NCBI RefSeq assembly: GCF_030316855.1
Contig: NZ_JASZYR010000018.1
Coordinates: forward strand, 42,141 to 106,140
Source: Variovorax sp. J22P240
Lineage (GTDB): Bacteria > Pseudomonadota > Gammaproteobacteria > Burkholderiales > Burkholderiaceae_C
Length of the DNA: 64,000 bases
Reading direction: 5' to 3'
The notes below the pieces were generated by a model that was not told the DNA's origin, made no database searches, and saw only the letters and a list, made by a program, of their open reading frames with translations. Made by a program: the position numbers and the translations under genes. Positions 47,592 to 55,870 of this stretch are shown here, in pieces (within the stretch, counting starts at the first letter, position 1; each line of letters opens with the position of its first letter).

Positions 47592-48515
47592 ATGACTGCT
47601 CAACGCACAGCGATCGGCGACGGCCGCTGGCATCTCAACCACGGCCCGATCGACATCGTCGCCGAAGCGCATGGCGATGCGGTGGAGGTCGCGGTGGCGC
47701 ATGAGCACGTGTGGCGGCGCTTCAGTACCTTGCTCGACGAGCTGGTGGCGGAGCTGCCTTTGCTGCGTCAGCCAGTGGGCGGTGACTGCGTCTTGCGCGG
47801 CCCCATCGCGCAGCGCATGTGGAACGCGTGCGTGCCGTTCCGTGCGGGCTTCATCACGCCAATGGCCGCCGTCGCCGGTGCCGTGGCGCAGGAACTCATC
47901 GCCTGCTACCACCGGCCCGGCATCGAGCGCGCGTGGATCAACAACGGCGGCGACATCGCGCTGCACCTCGCGCCCGGCCACTCCGCGCGGGTCGGGCTCT
48001 TCGCGGATCTCGCCCGCTTCGATCTGCGCGACAGGGGACCACTCGCGACCGATGGCCAATTCGAGGTTACCGCGGACCTTCCGGTGCGAGGCGTCGCCAC
48101 CAGCGGCTGGCGCGGCCGGAGTTTTTCGCTCGGTATCGCGGACAGCGTCACCGTGCTCGCGGCGACAGCGGCCGAAGCGGATGCCGCAGCCACCGTGATC
48201 GCCAATGCAGTCGACGTCGATGACCCCGGAATTCATCGCCTTCCCGCGAGCGAGTGCAAGGACGACAGCGACCTCGGCGACATCCCCGTGACGAGGAGCG
48301 TCGAGCAACTCGCGCCTGCACAGGTGCGTCGCGCACTGGATGCGGGCGTCGCGCGCGCCGAAGAACTCCAGCCTATGGGACTCGTATGGTCGGCGGTGCT
48401 CGTTTGCCAGGGGCAATGGCGGGTGGTTCAACCCTTAAGCTTGCAGGCCTCGACGGCATCGCAGCAGATCGCTGGCAGCGGCGTTCCGAGTGCAGTTGGT
48501 TCAGTATTTGCTTAA
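47592..48515 (+). CDS. UPF0280 family protein (ApbE superfamily)
   Basis: 307 residues matching the UPF0280 family: AGFITPMAAVAGAVAQELI (near 91) and AWINNGGDIALHL (near 116), which echo the FAD/metal-binding segments of the flavin transferase ApbE, then GVATSGWRGRSFSLGIADSV near 175. Function is not established for the family. It starts 15 bp after the Hnr-like gene. A role in covalent flavinylation or cofactor maturation of that reductase is conceivable but unproven. Confidence 0.8.
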   Translation: MTAQRTAIGDGRWHLNHGPIDIVAEAHGDAVEVAVAHEHVWRRFSTLLDELVAELPLLRQPVGGDCVLRGPIAQRMWNACVPFRAGFITPMAAVAGAVAQELIACYHRPGIERAWINNGGDIALHLAPGHSARVGLFADLARFDLRDRGPLATDGQFEVTADLPVRGVATSGWRGRSFSLGIADSVTVLAATAAEADAAATVIANAVDVDDPGIHRLPASECKDDSDLGDIPVTRSVEQLAPAQVRRALDAGVARAEELQPMGLVWSAVLVCQGQWRVVQPLSLQASTASQQIAGSGVPSAVGSVFA

Positions 48516-48536
48516 CGAAAAGCAGGACTTCTTTTC

Positions 48537-49178
48537 ATGATCGATATACGCCGTGTCTTCACCCAGGTCGAGCACATTCACCACGAGTTCGGACCGCGCG
48601 CCGCAACGCCGCTGGTGCGCGGCGCCATCGGCGCGGTGCTGACCAATCCCTTCGCGGGCCGCTACGAGCCCGACATCCTGCCGATGATGAAGCTGCTCGA
48701 TCCCGTCGGCGTCGACATGGCGCACCGGTTGCGCGCCGCGATGGATGTGCCCGTCGAGCGCATCGCCACCTACGGCAAGGGCGCCATCGTCGGCGCCGCT
48801 GGCGAACTGGAGCATGGCGCGCTGTGGCACGTGCCCGGCGGCTACGCGATGCGCGAGCTGCTTGGATGGAAGGGCGACCGCGACGCCTACCGGCAAGGCA
48901 AGGCCGAGGAGAAGACGGGTCAGCCCGGCAATGCGTTGTCGATCGTGCCGTCGACCAAGAAAGTCGGGCCGCCCGGCGCGACGCTCGACGTGCCGCTCAC
49001 CAACATCAATGCGAGCTATGTGCGCGGCCAGTTCGACGCGATCGAGGTTCGAGTGCCCGGTGCGCCGGCGGCCGACGAGATCGTTTTCATCCTCGCAATG
49101 ACCACGGGCTATCGAATCCACGATCGCGTCGGCGGCCTGCGTGCCGAAGACATCAGCAAATGGGATGGCTTGAGATGA
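48537..49178 (+). CDS. DUF1185 / amino acid synthesis family protein, copy 1
   Basis: 213 residues: GAIGAVLTNPFAGRYEPDI near 29, TYGKGAIVGAAGELEHGALW near 78, SIVPSTKKVGPPG near 138 and a C-terminal strand-rich part ending AEDISKWDGLR. Structures of this family are known from Bordetella but no reaction is established. It is 21 bp downstream of the UPF0280 gene and followed by repeat copy 4 and a paralogue. Confidence 0.85.
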   Translation: MIDIRRVFTQVEHIHHEFGPRAATPLVRGAIGAVLTNPFAGRYEPDILPMMKLLDPVGVDMAHRLRAAMDVPVERIATYGKGAIVGAAGELEHGALWHVPGGYAMRELLGWKGDRDAYRQGKAEEKTGQPGNALSIVPSTKKVGPPGATLDVPLTNINASYVRGQFDAIEVRVPGAPAADEIVFILAMTTGYRIHDRVGGLRAEDISKWDGLR

Positions 49179-49274
49179 CTACCCCCCAGTCTTCGCGCAC
49201 TTCGTGTCGCTTCGCCAACCCCCCTGCAGGGGGGCAACACCAGCGGCACGGCCAAGCCGGTTCCGCGGTGTTTC
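49179..49274 (+). repeat. Dispersed three-hairpin repeat, copy 4 (between DUF1185 paralogues)
   Basis: It starts directly after the TGA (CTACCCCCCAGTCT). Hairpin 0 is GCGCAC-TTC-GTG[T]CGC. Hairpin I is CCCCCC-TGCA-GGGGGG, a perfect palindrome at 49219-49234. Hairpin II is AACACC[A]GCGG / CCGCGGTGTT around CGGC-CAA-GCCG. It is the only copy inside an operon; the others sit between converging genes. Confidence 0.9.
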
Positions 49275-49314
49275 CCGAAAGACGGCCGGACCTCGCCAAC
49301 ACAAAGGACAAGCA

Positions 49315-49899
49315 ATGACAGCAAATATCCGCAAGCTCGTGATCCAGGTCGACGAAACCCGCAAGGAAATGGGAAAGACCATCGAGCCGCCCACGCGCCG
49401 TGCCGTTGCCATCGCCGTCATCGAGAACCCCTACGCGGGCCGCTACAGCGAATCGCTCGATGACCTGATCGCCATCGGCGAAGAACTCGGCGCGCTGCTC
49501 GGGCAGAAGGCCGTGGCTGCTCTCGGCATAGAGCCGGGACAGGCTCAGAGCTACGGCAAGGCCGCGATCGTCGGCGAGGCCGGCGAGCTCGAACACGCTG
49601 CTGCCATCCTGCATCCCAAGCTCGGCGCGCCGCTGCGTGTGGCGGTCGAGAAGGGCGCGGCACTGGTGCCCTCCGCCAAGAAGCGCGGCACGCTCGGCAC
49701 TGCCATCGACGTGCCGCTCGGCCACAAGGACGCGGCCTTCGTGCGCAGCCACTTCGACGCCGTCGAGGCCCGCGTGTCGGACGCGCCCCGTGCGAACGAG
49801 ATCGTCGTCGCCGTCGCCGTGACCGACAGTGGCCGCCCGCTGCCGCGCATCGGCGGCCTGAAGGTCTCCGAAATCAAGGGCGAAGACGGCCTTCGCTGA
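49315..49899 (+). CDS. DUF1185 / amino acid synthesis family protein, copy 2
   Basis: 194 residues. It shares with copy 1 the blocks RRAVAIAVIENPYAGRYSES, SYGKAAIVGEAGELEHAAA and VPSAKKRGTLGTAIDVPL, and the ending SEIKGEDGLR. The true start is the ATG at 49315; an in-frame reading from 49204 only translates the repeat. The two copies are clearly diverged, so the duplication is old and the products may form a hetero-oligomer. Confidence 0.85.
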   Translation: MTANIRKLVIQVDETRKEMGKTIEPPTRRAVAIAVIENPYAGRYSESLDDLIAIGEELGALLGQKAVAALGIEPGQAQSYGKAAIVGEAGELEHAAAILHPKLGAPLRVAVEKGAALVPSAKKRGTLGTAIDVPLGHKDAAFVRSHFDAVEARVSDAPRANEIVVAVAVTDSGRPLPRIGGLKVSEIKGEDGLR

Positions 49900-49942
49900 G
49901 CCACGCCGCATCATTTTTGTGTTCGAACCCAAGGAGCTCTCG

Positions 49943-51154
49943 ATGAATCCCCTGCGTCTTGCTTTCAGCGCGGCCGCCGTCGCCACGCTGGTCACTGCAC
50001 TCGTCCCCGCGCACGCCCAAGGCGTGATCAAGATCGGCGAGATCAACAGCTACAAGGCGCAGCCCGCCTTCCTCGAGCCCTACAAGAAGGGCATGGAACT
50101 CGCCGTCGATGAGATCAACGCCGCCGGCGGCGTCAACGGCAAGAAGATCGAACTCATCAGCCGCGACGACAACGCCAATCCCGGCGATGCCGTGCGCGTG
50201 GCCGAGGAACTGGTGTCGCGCGAAAAGGTCGATATCCTGGCGGGCACCTTCCTTTCCAACACCGGCCTGGCCGTCACCGATTTCGCGAAGCAGAAGAAGT
50301 TTTTCTTCCTTGCCGGCGAACCGCTGACCGACAAGATCACCTGGCAGGGCGGCAACCAGTACACCTTCCGCCTGCGCCCAGGCACCTACATGCAAGCCGC
50401 CATGCTGGTGCCCGAAGCGGCCAAGCTCAAGAAGAAGCGTTGGGCGGTGGTCTACCCCAACTACGAATACGGCCAGTCGGCGGTCGCTGCGTTCAAGCAG
50501 TTGCTTAAGGCGGCGCAGCCCGACGTGGAGTTCGTCGCCGAGCAGGCCACGCCGCTGGGCAAGGTCGACGCCGGCAGCGTGGTGCAGGCGCTGGCCGATG
50601 CCAAGCCCGATGCGATCTTCAACGTGCTCTTCGGCGCGGACCTCTCGAAGTTCGTGCGCGAAGGCAACACGCGCGGCCTGTTCAAGGACCGTGAAGTCGT
50701 GAGCGTGCTGACCGGCGAGCCCGAGTACATGGACCCATTGAAGGACGAAGCACCCACCGGCTGGATCGTGACCGGCTACCCGTGGTACGGCATCACCACG
50801 CCCGAGCACAAGAAGTTCGAACAGGCCTACCAGGCCAAGTTCAAGGACTATCCGCGTCTCGGATCGGTGGTGGGCTACAGCATGATCAAGTCGGCCGCGG
50901 CTGGCATCGCCAAGGCGAAGAGCACCGATCCCGAGAAGCTGGTCGCCGCCTTCAAGGGGCTGCAGGTCGACACGCCCTTCGGCAAGATCACCTACCGCCC
51001 CGAGGACAACCAGTCCACCATGGGCGCGTTCGTGGGCCGCACCAAGAACGACGGCGGCAAGGGCGTGATGGTCGACTACGTGTACCTCGACGGCGCCGAC
51101 GCAAAGTACCAGCCGTCGGCCGCAGAGGTGAAGAAGTCCCGCGCTGCTGATTGA
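49943..51154 (+). CDS. ABC substrate-binding protein of the nicotinate cluster
   Basis: 403 residues: signal peptide (cleavage near VPAHA-QG), then a type-1 binding fold (KIGEINSYKAQPAFLEPYKK, AVDEINAAGGVNGKKIEL, LAGTFLSNTGLAV). The start is the ATG at 49943 with AAGGAG eight bases upstream. First gene of a complete branched-chain-type importer inside the nicotinate island, so nicotinate or a related pyridine acid is the likely cargo (inference from context). Confidence 0.9.
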   Translation: MNPLRLAFSAAAVATLVTALVPAHAQGVIKIGEINSYKAQPAFLEPYKKGMELAVDEINAAGGVNGKKIELISRDDNANPGDAVRVAEELVSREKVDILAGTFLSNTGLAVTDFAKQKKFFFLAGEPLTDKITWQGGNQYTFRLRPGTYMQAAMLVPEAAKLKKKRWAVVYPNYEYGQSAVAAFKQLLKAAQPDVEFVAEQATPLGKVDAGSVVQALADAKPDAIFNVLFGADLSKFVREGNTRGLFKDREVVSVLTGEPEYMDPLKDEAPTGWIVTGYPWYGITTPEHKKFEQAYQAKFKDYPRLGSVVGYSMIKSAAAGIAKAKSTDPEKLVAAFKGLQVDTPFGKITYRPEDNQSTMGAFVGRTKNDGGKGVMVDYVYLDGADAKYQPSAAEVKKSRAAD

Positions 51155-51171
51155 GTGGAGTCGAACGGGCC

Positions 51172-53091
51172 ATGAGCTTCTCCGGTTTCATCGTCCAGCT
51201 CCTCAACGGGCTGGCGAGCGCGTCGTCGCTGTTTCTCGTGGCGGCAGGTCTGTCGCTGATCTTCGGCGTCACGCGGATCGTGAATTTCGCGCATGGCTCG
51301 TTCTTCATGGTGGGCATCTACGTTGCCTACACCCTGGTCGAACGACTGGGCACCGGCATGGGCTTCTGGCCCGCGCTGGTGATGGCGGCACTGGCGGTCG
51401 GCGTGCTCGGCGCGCTGATCGAAGTCGTGCTGCTGCGGCGCATTTACAAGGCGCCCGAACTCTTCCAGCTCCTCGCGACCTTCGCGCTGGTGCTCGTCAT
51501 CAAGGATGCGGTGCTGTGGTTGTGGGGGCCCGACGAATTGCTGGGACCGCGCGCGCCGGGGCTCTCGGGTTCCGTCACCATCCTCGGACGGCAGTTTCCT
51601 TCGTATGACCTCTTCCTGATCGTCGTCGGCCCCGTGGTGCTCGGCCTGGTCTGGATGCTGCTCACCCGCACGCGCTTCGGCACGCTGGTGCGCGCAGCCA
51701 CGCAGGACCGCGAGATGGTGAGCGCGCTCGGCGTCAACCAGGCGTGGCTCTTCACGGCGGTGTTCGCGCTCGGTGCGCTGCTGGCGGGGCTGGGCGGCGC
51801 ATTGCAGTTGCCGCGTGAGCCCGCGACGCTGGAGATGGACCTCAACACGATTGGCGCCGCCTTCGTGGTCGTGGTGGTGGGCGGCATGGGCTCGATTCCC
51901 GGTGCCTACGCCGCTGCATTGCTGATCGCCGAGATCAAGGCCATCTGCATCTGGCTCGGCGTGGTCGACATCTTCGGCATCAGCGTCTCGTTTTCCAAGC
52001 TCACCCTGGTGGTCGACTTCCTGGTGATGGCCGTCGTGCTCGTGTGGCGGCCGTGGGGCCTCTTCGGCCGGCCACAGGCGCCGAGCCGCTACGTGGGCAT
52101 GCAGGAAGAGCCGTTGCGCCGTCCCAGCAAGGTCTACCTGATTGCGGCGGCGGTGTTCGGCCTGGTGCTGGCGGCCATGCCATTCCTCACCGCCGGCTCA
52201 CCCTATACGACGGTGCTGATGATCGACCTCATGATCGCCGCGCTGTTCGCGACCAGCCTGCACTTCATCATGGGGCCGGCGGGGATGCACTCCTTCGGCC
52301 ATGCCGCTTACTTCGGGCTCGGGGCCTACGGCGCCGCACTGCTGGTGCGTGCGAGCGGCATGCCGATGGAACTTGCATTGATCGTCGCGCCGCTGGTCGC
52401 CGCGGCCGGTGCCTTCGTGTACGGATGGTTCGCGGTACGGCTGTCGGGCGTGTACCTCGCGATGCTCACGCTGGCCTTCGCTCAGATCACCTGGGCCATC
52501 ACTTATCAGTGGGACAGCTTCACCGGCGGCAGCAACGGTCTCACCGGCGTCTGGCCTTCCGCATGGCTTTCCGACAAGCGCGCCTACTACTGGCTCACGC
52601 TCGTGCTCGTTGCCTTCGGCGTGCTGTGGCTGCGCCGCGTGCTGTTCTCGCCCTTCGGCTATGCGCTGCGCGCGGGCCGCGATTCGGCGCTGCGCGCGGA
52701 CGCCATCGGGATCGACGTCAAGCGCATGCAATGGGCTGCCTTCGTGATCGCGGGCACCGCGGCGGGTCTGGCCGGTGCGCTCTATGCGTTCTCGAAGGGC
52801 AGCATCTCGCCGGAATCGCTGAGCGTCGGCAAGTCGGTCGACGGGTTGGTGATGGTGCTGCTCGGCGGCATCCAGACGCTCGCCGGGCCGGTGGTCGGTG
52901 CCGTCACCTTCACCTGGCTCCACGACACAGTGGCGCGCAATACCGACTACTGGAGAGCCATGCTCGGCGGAATCATCCTGTTGCTCGTGCTGCTGTTTCC
53001 GCAGGGGATTGCTGGCTTCGCCAAGCAGCTCTTCGATCGCAGGCGGCATGCCGCCGGAGCCAATGCGGACCTTCAGGAGGCGAAGGCATGA
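51172..53091 (+). CDS. Fused LivH-LivM-type ABC permease
   Basis: 639 residues, two permeases in one chain. The LivH-like half (about 1-295) has LSLIFGVTRIVNFAHGSFF and GGMGSIPGAYAA. A cytoplasmic linker (about 296-325, RPQAPSRYVGMQEEPLRRP) leads to the LivM-like half (about 326-625; SFGHAAYFGLGAYGAALL, TGGSNGLTGVWP). The order is the same as in separate livH-livM pairs. The ATG at 51172 is 17 bp after the binding-protein stop. The operon at 13.5-20.8 kb keeps the two as separate genes. Confidence 0.92.
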   Translation: MSFSGFIVQLLNGLASASSLFLVAAGLSLIFGVTRIVNFAHGSFFMVGIYVAYTLVERLGTGMGFWPALVMAALAVGVLGALIEVVLLRRIYKAPELFQLLATFALVLVIKDAVLWLWGPDELLGPRAPGLSGSVTILGRQFPSYDLFLIVVGPVVLGLVWMLLTRTRFGTLVRAATQDREMVSALGVNQAWLFTAVFALGALLAGLGGALQLPREPATLEMDLNTIGAAFVVVVVGGMGSIPGAYAAALLIAEIKAICIWLGVVDIFGISVSFSKLTLVVDFLVMAVVLVWRPWGLFGRPQAPSRYVGMQEEPLRRPSKVYLIAAAVFGLVLAAMPFLTAGSPYTTVLMIDLMIAALFATSLHFIMGPAGMHSFGHAAYFGLGAYGAALLVRASGMPMELALIVAPLVAAAGAFVYGWFAVRLSGVYLAMLTLAFAQITWAITYQWDSFTGGSNGLTGVWPSAWLSDKRAYYWLTLVLVAFGVLWLRRVLFSPFGYALRAGRDSALRADAIGIDVKRMQWAAFVIAGTAAGLAGALYAFSKGSISPESLSVGKSVDGLVMVLLGGIQTLAGPVVGAVTFTWLHDTVARNTDYWRAMLGGIILLLVLLFPQGIAGFAKQLFDRRRHAAGANADLQEAKA

Positions 53092-53891
53092 GCCTTCTCA
53101 AAGTCAACGAACTCGGCAAATCCTTCGGCGGCGTGAAGGCCGTCGACGGCATCAGCTTCGAACTGGCGCCCGGCGAACTGCTGGCGCTGATCGGCCCCAA
53201 CGGTGCCGGCAAGTCCACCACCTTCAACATGGTGAACGGCCAGTTGAAGGCCGACCGCGGTTCGATCCTGCTCGACGGCGAGGAACTCGTCGGCCGCAAG
53301 CCGCGCGAGATCTGGCGCATGGGCGTCGGCCGGACCTTCCAGATCGCCGAGACCTTCGCATCGCTCACGGTGGTCGAGAACGTGCAGATGGCCCTGCTGT
53401 CGCACGACCACAAGCTGTTCTCGACGTGGCGGCGCGCGGCGGACCACAAGCGCGACGAGGCGCTGACCCTTCTGGACCAGGTCGGCATGAAGGCTCAGGC
53501 CGACCGCCCCTGCAGCGTGCTGGCCTATGGCGACGTGAAGCGTGTGGAACTCGCGATCGCGATGGCCAATAGTCCCAAGCTGTTGCTGATGGACGAGCCC
53601 ACCGCCGGCATGGCGCCGAAGGAACGCAATTCGCTCATGGCATTGACCAAGCAGCTCGTCATCGAGCGCGGCATGGCGGTGCTCTTCACCGAGCACAGCA
53701 TGGACGTGGTGTTCGCCTATGCAGACCGCATGATCGTGCTCGCCCGCGGGCGGCTGATCGCGCAGGGCAAGCCGCTGGAGATTCGCGACCATCCCAAAGT
53801 GCAGGAGGTCTATTTCGGCAGTGGCAAGACCTTCGAGAAGATCGCGGAGAAAGCAGCCGCTGTGAATGCGGCGGTGGGAGAGCATGCATGA
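53088..53891 (+). CDS. ABC transporter ATPase (LivG-like), nicotinate cluster
   Basis: 267 residues: Walker A GPNGAGKSTTFN near 38, RTFQIAETFASLTVVENV near 83, LAYGDVKRVELAIAMA in place of a canonical LSGGQ signature (near 142), and Walker B LLLMDEPTAGM near 162. The substituted signature (AYGDVK) is common in LivG proteins. It overlaps the permease stop by 4 bp. Confidence 0.92.
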   Translation: MSLLKVNELGKSFGGVKAVDGISFELAPGELLALIGPNGAGKSTTFNMVNGQLKADRGSILLDGEELVGRKPREIWRMGVGRTFQIAETFASLTVVENVQMALLSHDHKLFSTWRRAADHKRDEALTLLDQVGMKAQADRPCSVLAYGDVKRVELAIAMANSPKLLLMDEPTAGMAPKERNSLMALTKQLVIERGMAVLFTEHSMDVVFAYADRMIVLARGRLIAQGKPLEIRDHPKVQEVYFGSGKTFEKIAEKAAAVNAAVGEHA

Positions 53892-54622
53892 GTTCACACG
53901 AAGTGTTGCTCGAAGCCAAGGCCCTGTGCGCCTGGTACGGCGCCGCGCAGATCCTCTATGACGTCGATCTCGACGTGCGTCGCGGCGAGGTCGTCGCGCT
54001 CATGGGGCGCAACGGCGCTGGCAAGTCGACCACGCTCAAGGCGCTGATCGGCATGCTCGGCAAGCGCCGCGGCGCGGTGCGTTTTTTGGGCCACGACATC
54101 TCGAAGAGCGAGCCGCATCACGCCGCGCGCATGGGCCTGGGGTTCGTCCCCGAGGACCGCCGCGTCTTCACTGATCTCAGCGTGATGGAGAACCTCGAAG
54201 TCGGCAAGCAGCCCGCACGCCGCTGGAGCGACGGCACCGATGCGCCGCTGTGGACGCCCGAGCGCCTGTTCAAGCTGTTTCCCAATCTCGGCGAGATGCC
54301 GAACCGGCCCGGTGGCCGCATGAGCGGCGGCGAGCAGCAGATGCTGACCGTGGCGCGCACGCTGATGGGCAATCCGTACCTGGTGCTGCTGGACGAGCCC
54401 TCCGAAGGCGTCGCGCCGGTGATCGTCGAGCAGATGGCGAACATGATCCTGGAACTCAAGGCGCAGGGCGTGAGCATCCTGCTGTCGGAGCAGAACATGC
54501 ACTTTGCAGAACTGGTGTCCGACCGCGCGTACGTGCTCGAGAAGGGCCAGATCCGCTATCAGGCGTCGATGGCTGAACTGGCCGCGAACGACGAGGTGCG
54601 CCGCGCGTACTTGAGTGTGTGA
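53888..54622 (+). CDS. ABC transporter ATPase (LivF-like), nicotinate cluster
   Basis: 244 residues: Walker A GRNGAGKSTTLK near 40, GFVPEDRRVFTDLSVMENL near 88, signature MSGGEQQMLTVARTL near 145 and Walker B VLLDEPSEGVAPVI near 168. It overlaps the LivG-like gene by 4 bp and is followed after 37 bp by the nicotinamidase gene. Confidence 0.93.
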   Translation: MSSHEVLLEAKALCAWYGAAQILYDVDLDVRRGEVVALMGRNGAGKSTTLKALIGMLGKRRGAVRFLGHDISKSEPHHAARMGLGFVPEDRRVFTDLSVMENLEVGKQPARRWSDGTDAPLWTPERLFKLFPNLGEMPNRPGGRMSGGEQQMLTVARTLMGNPYLVLLDEPSEGVAPVIVEQMANMILELKAQGVSILLSEQNMHFAELVSDRAYVLEKGQIRYQASMAELAANDEVRRAYLSV

Positions 54623-54659
54623 GCCGTAAAACAGTTTCCTAAACCGAGGAGTGACCACC

Positions 54660-55385
54660 ATGCACGACACGCAACGCAGATCCCTCTTGAAAGCGGCCGC
54701 AGCCTTCGGGCTCGTCGGCGGGCTCGGCGCCACGGCGCCGCTCTTCGCTGCCTCGAAGATCAAACCGGCCGCCAACTCGGCGCTCATCGTGGTCGACGTG
54801 CAGAACTGCTTCATCGATGGGGGCACGCTGCCGGTGAAGGGCGGTGCGGAGGTGGTGCCCGTCATCAACAAGCTTGCGGGCGCGTTCGAGAACATCGTCG
54901 TCACGCAGGACTGGCACACGGCCGGCCACGCGTCGTTCGCGAGCACGCATTCCGGCAAGAAGCCCTTCGAGAGCACCAAGCTCAGCTACGGCACGCAGGT
55001 GCTGTGGCCCGATCACTGCGTGCAGGGCACGGAGGACGCGGCGCTCAACAAGGACCTGAAGCTGCCAACGGCGCAGCTCATCATCCGCAAGGGCCACCAC
55101 AAGGACATGGACAGCTACTCCGCATTCGAGGAGGCCGATCACAAGACGGTGACCGGGCTGGGCGGCTACCTGAAGGCGCGGGGCATCAAGACGGTGTTCG
55201 TCACCGGCCTCGCCACCGACTTCTGCGTGGCATGGACCGCGATGGACGCGCGCAAGGCGGGCTTCGAGGTCTACGTGATCGAGGACGCGACGCGCGCCAT
55301 CGATCTCAACGGATCGCTCGCGGCGGCGTGGAAGCAGATGGCTGGCAAGGGCGTCAAGCGTATCCAGTCTTCCGACATCGTGTGA
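54660..55385 (+). CDS. pncA: Nicotinamidase with Tat signal peptide
   Basis: 241 residues. The catalytic triad is Asp46 (VVDVQN), Lys144 (IIRKGHH) and Cys189 (ATDFCVAW). The metal site is Asp84, His86 and His90 (DWHTAGH) with WPDHCVQGT at 116-124, as in PncA. It hydrolyses nicotinamide to nicotinate and ammonia. Unusually, it opens with a twin-arginine signal (QRRSLLKAAAAFGLVGG, cleavage near residue 31), so it should work in the periplasm. The ATG at 54660 is eight bases from GAGGAG. Its stop overlaps the nicA start (TGATG). Confidence 0.9.
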   Translation: MHDTQRRSLLKAAAAFGLVGGLGATAPLFAASKIKPAANSALIVVDVQNCFIDGGTLPVKGGAEVVPVINKLAGAFENIVVTQDWHTAGHASFASTHSGKKPFESTKLSYGTQVLWPDHCVQGTEDAALNKDLKLPTAQLIIRKGHHKDMDSYSAFEEADHKTVTGLGGYLKARGIKTVFVTGLATDFCVAWTAMDARKAGFEVYVIEDATRAIDLNGSLAAAWKQMAGKGVKRIQSSDIV

Positions 55386-55870
55386 TGCGCCTCGCTGGGT
55401 TCGAACTGAAGGTCAACGGACGCAGTGTCGAACTCGCAGCGTCGCACGAAGCGACGCTGCTTCACGTCTTGCGCAACGACCTGGGCCTGAACGGACCCAA
55501 GTTCGGCTGCGGGCTCGGGCAGTGCGGCGCCTGCACGGTGTGGGTCGATGGCGTGGCGGCACGTGCCTGCGTGATTCCGGCGCACGGAGTGGCTGGCCGA
55601 GAGATCACGACGCTCGAAGGCCTGGGCTCGCGGGAGCGCTGGCATCCGGTGCAGCAGGGCTTCGAAGACGCACAGGGCGCGCAGTGCGGCTACTGCCTCA
55701 ACGGCATGGTGATGCAGGCGGCGGCCTTGCTCGCACGCGAGCCGAATCCGAGCGAGGCGCGCATCCGCAGCGAACTCTCCGGCAATCTCTGCCGTTGCGG
55801 CACGCACGTCGAGATCGTGGCTGCCGTGCGGCGCGCCGCGATGCGGATGGCGAAGGGCGCCGACACGTGA
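55385..55870 (+). CDS. nicA: Nicotinate dehydrogenase, [2Fe-2S] subunit (NicA-like)
   Basis: 161 residues of the xanthine-oxidase-family iron-sulfur subunit. The plant-type cluster is held by Cys42, 47, 50 and 62 (CGLGQCGACTVW); the second cluster uses QCGYC and CRCGTH in the helical half. It passes electrons from the molybdenum site. The gene is coupled to nicotinamidase by a 1-bp overlap and to nicB by a 4-bp overlap (GTGA). An isoquinoline-1-oxidoreductase-type subunit would look similar; gene context favours nicotinate. Confidence 0.9.
   Translation: MRLAGFELKVNGRSVELAASHEATLLHVLRNDLGLNGPKFGCGLGQCGACTVWVDGVAARACVIPAHGVAGREITTLEGLGSRERWHPVQQGFEDAQGAQCGYCLNGMVMQAAALLAREPNPSEARIRSELSGNLCRCGTHVEIVAAVRRAAMRMAKGADT

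Noticed and set aside
45309..48431. A 1040-codon open frame antisense to the Hnr-like and UPF0280 genes
   Set aside because: No recognisable domain, crosses the divergent promoter, and the sense genes are well supported.
49204..49314. N-terminal extension of the second DUF1185 protein
   Set aside because: These codons translate repeat copy 4. The paralogue and family start at the ATG at 49315.
55522..55866. Longer reading frame for the nicB-like gene
   Set aside because: It lies inside nicA in another frame. The GTG at 55867, overlapping the nicA stop, begins the recognisable protein.
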